Shown: positions 56,065-64,000, numbered from the stretch's first letter. The stretch: 64,000 bases of DNA from Lysinibacillus mangiferihumi (GCF_003049665.1 NZ_PYWM01000011.1:81743-145742); one strand, 5' to 3'. Made by a program: numbers and translations. The notes: a model not told the origin generated them from the sequence alone.

Positions 56065-56213
56065 GTTACATAAAGTAATTGATTACTTTTCGTAACGTAA
56101 AATAAGCTAAGAAGTACTCGAAGTAACTACATATGTTTAGCTCATTTATTTTAGGGTAACATAATTAGTGTAGTTACTTCATATTTTAACATATATCTCG
56201 AATTCGAGATATA
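56065..56213 (+). promoter_or_regulatory. yceI regulatory region: MhqR-like 22-bp palindrome plus two further inverted repeats
   Basis: A perfect 22-bp palindrome at 56192-56213 has the core TATCTCGAATTCGAGATA. This agrees with the site I remember for MhqR, the MarR-type repressor of quinone/electrophile genes. Upstream, GAAGTAACTAC (56120-56130) has its exact complement at 56170-56180. A nested palindrome GTTAC-N4-AGTAAT/ATTACT-N4-GTAAC lies at 56065-56096. TTGACG (near 56035) with TATAGT 17 bases on is a candidate promoter. Confidence 0.65.
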
Positions 56214-56237
56214 AACAAACAATTGGAGGAATTTAAA

Positions 56238-56765
56238 ATGGCAAAATGGAATATCGATTTAGGACACTCAGCAATTAACTTTCAAGTAAAACACATGATG
56301 GTATCAAAAGTAAAAGGCGTATTCGATAGTTATTCAGCTGATATCGAAGCAGCAGATCTTGCGGATTTAACAACAGCAAACATTACTATTACAATTGATG
56401 CAGCAAGCATTAACACTCGTAGTGAAGACCGTGATAATCACTTAAAAGCTGATGATTTCTTTGATACAGACAGCTATCCAAATATTACGTTTAAATCAAC
56501 AAGCATTACAAAAAAATCTGCTGATGAGTATGCGTTAACTGGTGATTTAACAATTAAGGATGTAACGAAATCAGTAACATTCGATACTGAATTTAACGGT
56601 AAAGGTACAAATCCATGGGGTCAGGAAGTTTATGGCTTCGAGGCAGAAACAACAATTAACCGTGAAGACTTCGGTTTAACTTGGAATGCTGCTTTAGAAA
56701 CTGGTGGCGTTCTTGTAGGCAAGGATATTAAAATTTCAGTTGAACTTGAAGTGAACCCTGCTTAA
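56238..56765 (+). CDS. YceI family lipocalin-like protein
   Basis: The 175-residue YceI protein starts at ATG 56238 after GGAGGA. It shows WNIDLGHSAINFQVKHMMVS, DRDNHLKADDFFDTDSYPNI, FKSTSITKKSADEYALTGDL and INREDFGLTWNAALETGG. There is no signal peptide, so it is cytoplasmic. YceI barrels bind isoprenoid/quinone-like lipids; the MhqR-like palindrome upstream suggests a response to quinones or electrophiles. Confidence 0.92.
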   Translation: MAKWNIDLGHSAINFQVKHMMVSKVKGVFDSYSADIEAADLADLTTANITITIDAASINTRSEDRDNHLKADDFFDTDSYPNITFKSTSITKKSADEYALTGDLTIKDVTKSVTFDTEFNGKGTNPWGQEVYGFEAETTINREDFGLTWNAALETGGVLVGKDIKISVELEVNPA

Positions 56766-56783
56766 CCTAAATCTCTTAACTAA

Positions 56784-56880
56784 AATCCGCTCGACTTTTA
56801 CAGGCAAGTGATGAGTAACGGAGCTAAACGTTTCCGTCTGGCGCTCATGGCATGCTTGAAAGTCTGAGCGGATTTTTTTA
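56784..56880 (+). terminator. Long-stem terminator after yceI
   Basis: ATCCGCTCGACTTT pairs with AAAGTCTGAGCGGAT about 60 bases later, enclosing further paired sequence, with TTTTTTT after it. The rest of the gap to 57122 holds no recognised element. Confidence 0.75.
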
Positions 56881-57122
56881 TTTCAGGTGTGTTGATTATT
56901 GTTATTGATTACTACTCCATATAGTAGTTCGTTTCATTATTGTCATTTATTTTATGAAAAAGTAGAATGAGTCTAGCAGTTGGTCTATTAGGACAAACAA
57001 TCTCTGTAGAAGGAATATGTATTGTTATTGATAGTCTGTTAAAATAATCCGGTAATATGTTACTTGCATATTTTTAGCAATTAATGCATATAAAACATCA
57101 TATTGTTTTTGGGGGCGATGGG

Positions 57123-58049
57123 ATGAATGTATTAGTGACAGGTGGCTATGGTTTTATTGGCAGTGCTGTGGCAAGACGATTTTTTGAGGAAGGCGCCAAT
57201 ATTTATATAATTGATAATTTGAGTACGGGACATCTACGAAACATTGATTTTGAGCATAAATCGTACTTATTAAATGTTGAGGATGAAGTTTGCGAGCACT
57301 TCTTTAAGGAAGTTGCATTCGATGTGGTCATTCACTGTGCAGCGCAAACGAGTGTTCAACTTTCGATACAGGAGCCAATGAAAGATATTTTAACGAACAT
57401 TGTAGGGCTTAGCCAGATGCTCTTCTTTTCGTCAAAATACAAGGTAAAACATTTTGTCTTTGCCTCTTCTGCGGCGGTGTATGGTAATAGTCATTATCCT
57501 CCGCTAGAGGAAACAGATGTGAGTGAGCCTATTTCAATGTATGGCTTAAATAAAAGTATTGGGGAAACGTATTGTGAAAAGTGGCAACGTGATTATCGTT
57601 TACCAACATTAATTTACCGTTTTGCCAATGTCTTTGGACCTAGACAGCGTATGCAGGGAGAAGCTGCGGTTATCCCTAGTATGTTAAAAAGTAGTCTAGA
57701 AGGTAAGCCCTTTACTATTTATGGGGATGGAGAACAGACGCGTGATTTCATCTATGTTGATGATATAGCAGATGCTATTTATGCTGGAGTAGAAGCTAGA
57801 CTGCAAGGTATCTATAATGTCTCTACCAATGAAGCATGGTCACTCCATCAAGTTATATTATTATTACAACATTTAAATCACCCATTAGAGATACAGTATG
57901 CTCCTGCAAGAGAAGGAGATATAGAACATTCATTTTTAAATAATGAAAAACTGACGAAAGCGATTGGTTGGAAGCCCAAACATTCATTTGCAGAAGGCAT
58001 CGAACTGACAATACAAGCTCTTCAAAATGAAAAAATTGTTGAAATCTAA
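57123..58049 (+). CDS. NAD-dependent epimerase/dehydratase (UDP-glucose 4-epimerase-like)
   Basis: This extended SDR of 308 residues starts at ATG 57123. The NAD-binding motif is GGYGFIGSAVARRF and the active-site region is FASSAAVYGNSHYPPLEETD, then YGLNK (Tyr-x3-Lys). GDGEQTRDFIYVDDIADAIY is typical of nucleotide-sugar epimerases. It resembles GalE/WbpP-type enzymes; the sugar is unknown. It is a single gene with its own terminator, so it is not part of a visible polysaccharide cluster. Confidence 0.87.
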   Translation: MNVLVTGGYGFIGSAVARRFFEEGANIYIIDNLSTGHLRNIDFEHKSYLLNVEDEVCEHFFKEVAFDVVIHCAAQTSVQLSIQEPMKDILTNIVGLSQMLFFSSKYKVKHFVFASSAAVYGNSHYPPLEETDVSEPISMYGLNKSIGETYCEKWQRDYRLPTLIYRFANVFGPRQRMQGEAAVIPSMLKSSLEGKPFTIYGDGEQTRDFIYVDDIADAIYAGVEARLQGIYNVSTNEAWSLHQVILLLQHLNHPLEIQYAPAREGDIEHSFLNNEKLTKAIGWKPKHSFAEGIELTIQALQNEKIVEI

Positions 58050-58083
58050 ATTTGGATTACTGAAGTATTTCCTATAACTATAT

Positions 58084-58121
58084 TGGGTCTGTGTTCGAAA
58101 TATCGAGCACAGGCCTTTTTG
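58084..58121 (+). terminator. Terminator after the epimerase gene
   Basis: GGTCTGTGTTCGA pairs with TCGAGCACAGGCC across AATA, then TTTTT. Confidence 0.85.
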
Positions 58122-58124
58122 TTT

Positions 58125-58155
58125 AAGTGCCAGTCACCCAAACAATTCTGAATAT
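58125..58155. repeat. Dispersed short repeat, copy 2 (copy 1 at 13301)
   Basis: AAGTGCCAGTCACC followed by AACAATTCTGAA repeats the element at 13301-13330, again immediately after a terminator. Confidence 0.6.
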
Positions 58156-58272
58156 TGTCCGGCAATTAAGCAATCGTTCTGTTAACTTGAAACTGGGAAC
58201 AGCCTTTTTATTCTGACTATAGTATAATTATTGTTTAAAGGAATGTGGTGGAATGGGAACGGGGGCTATAGT

Positions 58273-59550
58273 ATGCTAGTAGATTTTAGAGTGAAAAATT
58301 GCTTAAGTTACAAAGACGAGACATTATTTTCGATGGTGGCTGGGAGCCGAATTCGAAAATTAAAGGATACTCACACGATGACGATGGATTCATTAAGACT
58401 TGTGAAAAGTGCCTTTATATTTGGATCGAATGGCAGTGGCAAATCCAATTTATTTGCTACGCTAAAAATTTTACGCTCATTGTTGTTTAACTTTGAAAAT
58501 CTGAATAATGTCAAGCAACTGCGATTACCTTACCAGCCATTTAAGCTTGGGGGGCAACATGATAAGCCGACAGAATTCGTGATTTCGTTATTTCTAGAAG
58601 GCTCACTTTATGATTATGAGGTGCAATATAACGCCGAGCAAGTTCTTTATGAGCGACTTACAAAAACTACGAAAGCGATAAGTGAGGAGCTTTTTGTTAG
58701 ACGATGGGACGGTACAGAATACGTGTATGAAACTGCACAAAGTACAGCAGTTGAACTGACAAACTATACACGGAATAATACTGCGTTTTTATCAGTGTTA
58801 AATGTCTTTAATAACGCAGATGCTAAAAAAATTTTCGATTGGTTTTTACATAAAATTTTGTTTTTAGATGAGGCACAACATTTAGCCAGCCACCCGCTTA
58901 TTCGCAAACTGGAAGAGGACGATTTTAAGAGAGAGGTCATGAAAATATTGAAAATTGCTGACTTTTCTATTCAAGATGTGACAGCACGCCGTGTTGAACG
59001 CAGAGAAAAAAATACAATAGGCTATGATAGCGATACACAAGATATAATTCATGAAGTTGATATCGATTTGCATTATTTATCGTTTAATGAAGCTGGAGCA
59101 CCGATAGGCACAGCGTCAATCAATTGGACGATGGATTCTAAAGGCACTATTAGATTGCTGCATTTAGCATGTGTCATAGTAGATGCATACAATAAAGGGA
59201 AGACGATTTTTATAGATGAATTTGACACGGCTTTTCATGTATCCATTTGTGAATTTTTAATGACCATTATGAACAGTGAGCGCAATACTAATAATCAATT
59301 TGTTGTAACAAGCCATGAAATTAATTTACTTGATGAACCATTACGTACTGACCAAATCTGGTTTGTCAATAAAAGCTTTAAAAATGAATCTGAATTATAC
59401 TCCTTATTTGATTTTGCTGATTTGCAGAAAAAACGAGCGGATATTTCATATGCGAAGCGCTATTTAAAGGGTGAGTTTGGAGCAACACCAGTTATTAATG
59501 AATACTTATCATCTCAATATCTACGTGAAGTGGAGGTATCTGAGCAGTGA
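58273..59550 (+). CDS. AAA family ATPase (AbiLi/RloA-like), candidate phage-defence ATPase
   Basis: From ATG 58273 (GGGGGC upstream) it has 425 residues. The N-terminus MLVDFRVKNCLSYKDETLFS is the SMC/OLD-like start of AAA_15/21 ATPases. Walker A is FIFGSNGSGKSNLFATLKIL, Walker B is TIFIDEFDTAFH, and the following His switch is VTSHEINLLDE. Such ATPases with an RloB-type partner form abortive-infection pairs (AbiL of Lactococcus; RloAB in restriction loci). Its stop overlaps the partner's GTG start. The defence role is inferred from this pairing. Confidence 0.8.
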   Translation: MLVDFRVKNCLSYKDETLFSMVAGSRIRKLKDTHTMTMDSLRLVKSAFIFGSNGSGKSNLFATLKILRSLLFNFENLNNVKQLRLPYQPFKLGGQHDKPTEFVISLFLEGSLYDYEVQYNAEQVLYERLTKTTKAISEELFVRRWDGTEYVYETAQSTAVELTNYTRNNTAFLSVLNVFNNADAKKIFDWFLHKILFLDEAQHLASHPLIRKLEEDDFKREVMKILKIADFSIQDVTARRVERREKNTIGYDSDTQDIIHEVDIDLHYLSFNEAGAPIGTASINWTMDSKGTIRLLHLACVIVDAYNKGKTIFIDEFDTAFHVSICEFLMTIMNSERNTNNQFVVTSHEINLLDEPLRTDQIWFVNKSFKNESELYSLFDFADLQKKRADISYAKRYLKGEFGATPVINEYLSSQYLREVEVSEQ

Positions 59551-60122
59551 GAGTACGCCAGCAGGGGAATCGAACGGTCCGTAAAACGATTTTAATTTAT
59601 TGTGAGGGAGAAACGGAGCGTATTTATTTTGAGCAATTACGTATTTTAAAACGCTCTAAAATGGTGAGTGTAAAGATAAAAAACGTTAAGCGCTCTGCCA
59701 TTAAGTTAGCACAACATGCTTTTCGTGATTCAAGCTACCAATATTTTGATGAAGTATGGGTTGTTTTTGATAAGGATGATTTAACAGAGAAACAGTTAGA
59801 GGAAGTCAATGTATTCTGTGAAGAAAAAGATATTCATATTGCTTATACGAATGAAGCATTTGAATTATGGTTATTGTTGCATTTCGAAGTAGTGGATGTT
59901 TCAGAAAAATACCCTCGTGCGGTTTTAAATAACAAAATGGAAGAGCATCTTGGAGTAACACATTATTTCCGTCATAAGGCGGACGAGTCAATTATTGCTC
60001 CAATTGCACTTCGACATGAGGTAGCAATTCAAAATTGTTCAAAAATGATGTCATTTCGCAATACAGACAGTCGCGAGAATCCTTATTGCAATATCCATGA
60101 CATGATTCAATACATATTTTAA
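59547..60122 (+). CDS. RloB family TOPRIM-like protein (AbiLii-like)
   Basis: The 191-residue protein starts at GTG 59547, overlapping the ATPase stop by four bases. It has a TOPRIM-like acidic layout: ILIYCEGETERIYFEQLRIL (conserved Glu), VWVVFDKDDLTEKQLEEVN (DxD) and later FELWLLLHF with the downstream RloB pattern. RloB proteins are predicted metal-dependent nucleases. With the ATPase it makes a two-gene module. Nothing else of a restriction system lies nearby. Confidence 0.8.
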   Translation: MRVRQQGNRTVRKTILIYCEGETERIYFEQLRILKRSKMVSVKIKNVKRSAIKLAQHAFRDSSYQYFDEVWVVFDKDDLTEKQLEEVNVFCEEKDIHIAYTNEAFELWLLLHFEVVDVSEKYPRAVLNNKMEEHLGVTHYFRHKADESIIAPIALRHEVAIQNCSKMMSFRNTDSRENPYCNIHDMIQYIF

Positions 60123-60297
60123 AAGAGGTTTCCCTTTTGTTATAGAATCGAAGCTAGGATGATGATGACGAGGCTAAGACATAACCAGAAAAATTTAAGA
60201 AACAGACGAAAGGTGTTCATAATTTTTTGCTATATGGAGACCTTAGCTATTCTTGCTTTTGCAATTTAAAAAATTTGAAATGTTTACTAGTTGTTGG

Positions 60298-60412
60298 TAG
60301 CGAAGGCGGTGACTCCAGCGGGAACAGCACACAATGTAAGACGCAACAGACCGCGCGTTAGCGAGGGTTGCGGCTTACGGTGTGCCCGCGGAAAGCACCG
60401 CTGTAGCGGACA
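60298..60412. repeat. GC-rich hairpin repeat in the gap between rloB-like and ABC importer genes
   Basis: This GC-rich island lies within a 540-base AT-rich gap (60123-60663) that has no gene. It begins GGCGGTGACTCCAGCGGGAA and ends GCCCGCGGAAAGCACCGC. Between them lies a long stem: CGGG with CCCG, GCACAC with GTGTGC, GTAAG with CTTAC and CGCAAC with GTTGCG (arms 60319-60347 and 60367-60389). Its outer sequence is of a repeat type that recurs between genes in many Bacillaceae. The function of that repeat is not known to me. Confidence 0.7.
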
Positions 60413-60427
60413 ACAACGGCATAGCAA

Positions 60428-60470
60428 AAAAGTGTTAGATTGATTAGGTTCAATCTAACACTTTTTCTCT
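60428..60470. terminator. Bidirectional terminator hairpin (arms identical to 14955-14992)
   Basis: The 16-bp arms at 60428-60443 and 60450-60465 equal those of the terminator at 14955, with a different six-base loop (TTAGGT). It lies about 300 bases after the RloB-like gene, just past the GC-rich repeat. Confidence 0.85.
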
Positions 60471-60663
60471 TTTGTCCCAGCCCCTTTTTTCTTTTGTTTA
60501 GCCTCGTTTTTTATTGAGCTGGTAGAGTGAGGTGGCAAATTGTCGGAATTCAAATATTTTTCTTGAAATTAGGTTGAAATTTTAAACTGAGTATAATAAA
60601 ATAACTTAAAACATATTAAACCTAGTAAAATTATAAAGATTAAAATGGGGTGACAATAGCATT

Positions 60664-61434
60664 ATGACAGCGCCGTTAATTTCTATTCAACAGGTAAGTA
60701 AAGCATTTGCTGAGCAAACAGTGCTCCATCAAATTTCATTGGATATACAAAAGGGAGAGGTTATAGCCATCTTAGGAAAAAGTGGCTGTGGCAAAAGTAC
60801 GTTATTGAATTTAGTAGGTGGATTTGAACAGCCAACTGCGGGACAAGTATTGCTAGAAAGTCAGGTTGTAACAAAGGCGAGCAAACGCTGTATGATGCTT
60901 ATGCAAAATTACGGGTTACTCCCTTGGCGCTCGGTACAAAAAAATGTGGAACTCGCATTAGAAGGAGAAGCGTTATCTAAAGTTGAACGACAGCAACGGG
61001 CACAGTATTATTTGAAGCTTGTTGGCTTAGAAAATCGACTAACGGCATTACCGAGTGAATTATCAGGGGGTATGCAACAGCGGGTTGCGATAGCACGTGC
61101 ACTCGCAATTCGCCCAGAGGTTATTTTAATGGATGAACCATTTGCTGCACTCGATACTTTTACACGCTATTACTTACAGGACGAGCTTCTTGCCATCCAA
61201 AAAAAAGAGCAGACAACTATCTTACTGGTAACCCACGATATAGACGAAGCCATTTACTTGGCGGATCGCATTTTTATTATGAGTCCAAATCCTGGTCGCA
61301 TTCATCGTGAGCTGTATATTCGAAGTGCTAAACCACGAGATCGTTCAGATTCAGAATTCCAGTATTTCCGTGAGATTATTTTCAATGAATTCCAGTTTAC
61401 CCACCCGCAAAATACGATTGAATATAACATTTAA
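60664..61434 (+). CDS. NitT/TauT-type ABC transporter ATP-binding protein
   Basis: The 256-residue ATPase has Walker [19 protein letters not shown], the NitT/TauT-specific Q-loop [17 protein letters not shown], signature [16 protein letters not shown] and Walker [16 protein letters not shown], then [17 protein letters not shown]. This subfamily imports nitrate, taurine, sulfonates or pyrimidine precursors. It is the first gene of an ATPase-binding protein-permease operon. Confidence 0.92.
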   Translation: MTAPLISIQQVSKAFAEQTVLHQISLDIQKGEVIAILGKSGCGKSTLLNLVGGFEQPTAGQVLLESQVVTKASKRCMMLMQNYGLLPWRSVQKNVELALEGEALSKVERQQRAQYYLKLVGLENRLTALPSELSGGMQQRVAIARALAIRPEVILMDEPFAALDTFTRYYLQDELLAIQKKEQTTILLVTHDIDEAIYLADRIFIMSPNPGRIHRELYIRSAKPRDRSDSEFQYFREIIFNEFQFTHPQNTIEYNI

Positions 61435-61449
61435 AATGGAGGATAAAAG

Positions 61450-62403
61450 ATGAAGAAGAAATTAGGCATATTGTTATTCGTGTTCATGCTATTGCTGACG
61501 CTTGCGGCATGTGGGACGGATGACAAAAGTACAGCAGCGCAAACAGAGAGCAATAAAAAAGTTGTGAAAATTGGCTATTTACCAATTACCCATGCAGCAC
61601 CGCTATATATGCAAACAGATAAAACCTACAAAGGATATGCCATCGAGCTCGTTAAATTTGGGTCATGGCCAGAGCTAATGGATGCTTTAAATACCGGTAA
61701 AATTGAAGGCGCATCAGTGCTGATTCAGTTAGCAATGAAGGCGAAGGAACAGGGGATTGACTTAAAGGCAGTCGCTTTAGGGCATCGAGATGGCAATGTT
61801 ATCGTGACAGCACCAACAATCAAAAAAGTCGAGGATTTAAAAGGACAAAGTTTTGCAATTCCTAATAAATACTCTACACATAATATTTTGTTGTACCGCA
61901 TGTTACAGCAAGCGGGATTAAAGTATGAGGATGTCAATGTGGTAGAACTACCGCCTGCAGAAATGCCAGCTGCGCTTGCAGAAGGTCGTATAGCAGGATA
62001 TGTAGTAGCAGAGCCATTTGGTGCGATTTCTGTGGCGCTTGAAAAAGGCAAGGTATTATTTCAATCGGAGGAATTATGGCCAAATTCAATCGATTGCGGA
62101 TTAGTACTTCGCCAAGCATTTATCGAAGAAAATAAAGATATTGCCCAACAATTCGTCAAGGATTATGCCGAGGCTGGAGAGCAGATGAATGAGGGAGGAG
62201 ACCATGCACATGAGGTAGTGGCAAAATATATTAAAGTTGACAAGGATGTTTTAGATTTATCGTTAAATTGGATTTCGTATCATAACTTGAAAATTGAAGC
62301 GGATGCGTATGCCATTTTAAGAGATTCATTAATTGAGATGGGGTTATCCGAAAACCCACCAAGCTATGAGGAATTTGTTGATACGACATTATTGGAAGAA
62401 TAG
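61450..62403 (+). CDS. NitT/TauT-type ABC transporter substrate-binding lipoprotein
   Basis: The 317-residue lipoprotein has the lipobox TLAACG and an NMT1/SsuA-like fold: VVKIGYLPITHAAPLYMQTD, ELMDALNTGKIEGASVLIQL, and PAEMPAALAEGRIAGYVVAE followed by PFG. It begins 15 bases after the ATPase gene with GGAGGAT upstream. The EPFG stretch resembles nitrate/sulfonate binding proteins; I cannot name the ligand. Confidence 0.88.
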   Translation: MKKKLGILLFVFMLLLTLAACGTDDKSTAAQTESNKKVVKIGYLPITHAAPLYMQTDKTYKGYAIELVKFGSWPELMDALNTGKIEGASVLIQLAMKAKEQGIDLKAVALGHRDGNVIVTAPTIKKVEDLKGQSFAIPNKYSTHNILLYRMLQQAGLKYEDVNVVELPPAEMPAALAEGRIAGYVVAEPFGAISVALEKGKVLFQSEELWPNSIDCGLVLRQAFIEENKDIAQQFVKDYAEAGEQMNEGGDHAHEVVAKYIKVDKDVLDLSLNWISYHNLKIEADAYAILRDSLIEMGLSENPPSYEEFVDTTLLEE

Positions 62404-62416
62404 TAGGTGCATACGT

Positions 62417-63172
62417 ATGAAAAAAATAGGACCTATTTTACTTGGATTTATATTATTGATAGCAGTTTGGCAGCTCGTCTCGATTATGGGGGGGCATGAT
62501 GCCGCATTATTTCCTCCACCATTGGCTGTTTTGAATGCACTTCTAGTGACCATCAAAGATGGGTCGATATTCGAACATATCCAAATTAGTTTGTTGCGTT
62601 TTTTTAGTGGCTATTTATTAGCTGTTGTGGTGGCTGTTATTATCGGCTTAGTTGTCGGAAGGTTGGGGAGAATTTGGGCTGTGCTAGATCCGATTGTGCA
62701 AGTACTACGCCCTGTTTCACCTATTGCTTGGTCACCTTTTATCGTGCTATGGTTCGGCATTGGTAATATGCCCGCCATCGTTATTATTTTTATTGCTGCA
62801 TTTTTCCCCGTGCTATTATCCACGGTGGCAGCAGTGAAAAAAGTCGATGCAACTTACTTACGGATTGCAGCCAATTTCGAAATGTCCCATTTTAATTTAT
62901 TGCGAAAAATTGTATTTCCGGCGGCATTTCCTATGATTGCAAATGGTCTGCATATGGCATTAGGTAGTGCGTGGATTTTTTTAGTTGCTGGGGAAATGAT
63001 AGGAGCGCAATCCGGGCTAGGTTTTTTAATAGTGGATGCACGAAATTCACTTAGTCTTGATTTAGTAATGGCAGCGATTATTGTGATTGGTGTACTCGGC
63101 TTACTACTCGATAAATCGATTCGTTATTTTGAACGTTGGGTTGCGAAAATTTGGGGTGGGCAAAGTGCTTAG
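62417..63172 (+). CDS. NitT/TauT-type ABC transporter permease
   Basis: From ATG 62417 it has 251 residues; the frame open from 62333 lies inside the preceding gene. Six helices and the BPD_transp_1 EAA loop are visible (ATYLRIAANFEMSHFNLLRK, then IVFPAAFPMIANGLHMALGS), and VLRPVSPIAWSPFIVLWFGI is typical of SsuC/TauC. It completes the importer. Confidence 0.92.
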   Translation: MKKIGPILLGFILLIAVWQLVSIMGGHDAALFPPPLAVLNALLVTIKDGSIFEHIQISLLRFFSGYLLAVVVAVIIGLVVGRLGRIWAVLDPIVQVLRPVSPIAWSPFIVLWFGIGNMPAIVIIFIAAFFPVLLSTVAAVKKVDATYLRIAANFEMSHFNLLRKIVFPAAFPMIANGLHMALGSAWIFLVAGEMIGAQSGLGFLIVDARNSLSLDLVMAAIIVIGVLGLLLDKSIRYFERWVAKIWGGQSA

Positions 63173-63194
63173 GTCTCTGTAAAGCGTAGAAAAA

Positions 63195-63229
63195 GAGCTA
63201 GTCCAATGAATCATTGGTTAGCTCCGTTT
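63195..63229. terminator. Bidirectional terminator between the permease and hxlR genes
   Basis: GAGCTA (63195-63200) and CCAATGA pair with TCATTGG and TAGCTC (to 63224). On the minus strand CTTTTTCT follows; on the plus strand CGTTTTG. It overlaps the last codons of the HxlR gene. Confidence 0.8.
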
Positions 63230-63651
63230 TGAATAGCACGTATTTGAATAGTGTCAATGCGTTCGCCCGTTGTTTTGGAATAGTACCCAATTTCTACTCG
63301 CTCACCTGATTGGGCATCAACAATTTCTTTATAGCAAGGATCCAAATGCTCACTGCCCCATAAAATCATCGCGTTAAAAACGGATTCCAATGCCTTTCCT
63401 GATTCCGTTAAAGAATAGGCGTAGCGTGGTGGGTGGGCTGAATAGAGTGTAGAAGCGACAAGACCTGCCTCTTCTAAAGATTTTAAACGAGCGGACAATA
63501 AATTTGCAGAAAGGCCTGGCAAATTTAACTTAATGTCATTAAAGTTTGTTTGACCAATCAATAGCTCATGTAAAATGAGCAATGTCCAACGATCACCGAT
63601 AATGTTTAAAGTTTGTGCAATATTGCATGGTAAATCATAACGTGTTTTCAT
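63211..63651 (-). CDS. HxlR family transcriptional regulator
   Basis: The 146-residue MarR/HxlR winged-helix protein has CNIAQTLNIIGDRWTLLILH (the N-terminal Cys is typical of redox or aldehyde sensing HxlR), LPGLSANLLSARLKSLEEAG and PPRYAYSLTESGKALESVF. It is convergent with the importer operon, so regulation of that operon is not implied by position. The upstream region to 63690 carries an AT-rich near-palindrome (ATTTATAAAAATCTATAAAT, 63671-63690) that might be its operator. Confidence 0.9.
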   Translation of the reverse strand: MKTRYDLPCNIAQTLNIIGDRWTLLILHELLIGQTNFNDIKLNLPGLSANLLSARLKSLEEAGLVASTLYSAHPPRYAYSLTESGKALESVFNAMILWGSEHLDPCYKEIVDAQSGERVEIGYYSKTTGERIDTIQIRAIQNGANQ

Positions 63652-63690
63652 AGTGTACCCGTTGCCAAAAATTTATAAAAATCTATAAAT

Positions 63691-63813
63691 CTTGTTTCAT
63701 TCTTGCTTCTCCGTGTTCGATTTTGCCTAAGCTACTTTCGGTTGCTATAACACTCCACAAGCGTTAATTCGGATACAACGAATCCTACATATTAATAGCT
63801 GTCTTGTCTGTGA
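63691..63813 (-). ncRNA. Probable omega RNA (reRNA) scaffold and right end of the IS200/IS605 element
   Basis: Directly after the tnpB stop, the minus strand reads ATTAACGCTTGTGGAGTGTT, then AGCAACCGAAAGTAGC and GAACACGGAGAAGCAAGAAT. This GTGGAG...GAAGCAAGAAT pattern is what I recognise at the 3' end of many IS605-type elements. In such elements the transcript extending past the end carries the guide for TnpB. The exact right end is not fixed; about 63690 is likely. The guide would then come from sequence just upstream of the hxlR start. Confidence 0.55.
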
Positions 63814-64000
63814 CTATACTATCAATTTTCCATAATTAACTAAGTTTATAGCTGCATTTAAATCCCTATCTATTTCTAAACCACATTCACATTTATATAC
63901 TCTATCCGAAAGTTTTAAGTCTTTCTTGATCGTGCCACAACATGAACATGTTTTAGAAGATGGATAAAAACGACCTACTTGAACGAATTCAATGCCGTAT
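63814..64000 (-). CDS. tnpB: TnpB (IS200/IS605 family RNA-guided nuclease), C-terminal part only
   Basis: The last 61 codons of a TnpB read in from the right edge. They contain the zinc-finger region VGRFYPSSKTCSCCG and VYKCECGLEIDRDLNAAINL, with the four cysteines and the third RuvC aspartate (DRDLNAA). The protein ends KLIV and stops at 63814-63816. The N-terminal RuvC parts and any tnpA lie beyond the window. TnpB uses omega RNA to cut DNA at the donor site; this copy appears intact as far as seen. Confidence 0.9.
   Translation of the reverse strand, partial: YGIEFVQVGRFYPSSKTCSCCGTIKKDLKLSDRVYKCECGLEIDRDLNAAINLVNYGKLIV

Overview
The window is low-GC Gram-positive, endospore-former chromosome, most like Lysinibacillus or a close relative. 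I infer this from gene content and order: long stretches follow Bacillus subtilis (addBA, yisK-yisL, yitS-yitU-yitV-yitW, fabH-fabF, trpS-spx-mecA-coiA-pepF, yjbH to yjbO, cotO/cotZ, spoVIF, yjcF-yjcG-yjcH). The species cannot be fixed from sequence alone.

Layout. 1-1.8 kb: 5' part of azlC, a divergent XRE-cupin regulator and a VTT membrane protein. 1.9-10.2 kb: addB and addA. addA is split by a 1,071-bp group II intron (6715-7785) whose exact removal restores the helicase Walker B box. 10.4-15 kb: DUF418 protein, yisK, yisL and a membrane-anchored amylase-like protein that has lost its catalytic residues. 15-19 kb: degV/yitS, yitU, yitV, yitW and an Fe-S Fnr. 19-24.4 kb: a ClpB without N-domain behind a CtsR box, then fabH-fabF behind a FapR-like box. 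24.5-31.6 kb: trpS with T-box, spx, mecA, coiA, pepF. 32-38.2 kb: spxH, truncated haemoglobin, transglycosylase, CYTH protein, yjbL, (p)ppGpp synthetase, NAD kinase, pseudouridine synthase. 38.4-46.5 kb: mgtE, spore coat and spoVA genes, spoVIF, yjcFGH, a PgpA-like protein. 47-48.6 kb: secreted nuclease and ytaF. 48.8-56 kb: a Fur-box-preceded haem-uptake (isd) locus with sortase B. 56.2-60.1 kb: yceI behind a 22-bp palindrome, a sugar epimerase, and an AAA ATPase plus RloB/TOPRIM pair resembling phage defence. 60.6-63.7 kb: a nitrate/sulfonate/taurine-type ABC importer and an HxlR regulator. 63.7-64 kb: the end of an IS200/IS605-type TnpB gene with its probable omega RNA.

The most unusual things are: (1) the ORF-degenerate group II intron inside addA, with an intact domain V, a bulged branch-point adenosine and open flanking exons, so active AddAB should depend on RNA splicing, probably with a maturase supplied in trans; (2) three unrelated intergenic arrays sharing the same exact 21-bp period; (3) the amylase-like pseudoenzyme; (4) the ATPase/RloB pair; (5) a GC-rich hairpin repeat and a duplicated terminator hairpin with identical arms 45 kb apart. 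All functions are inferred from sequence patterns and remembered families; no searches or folding programs were run.
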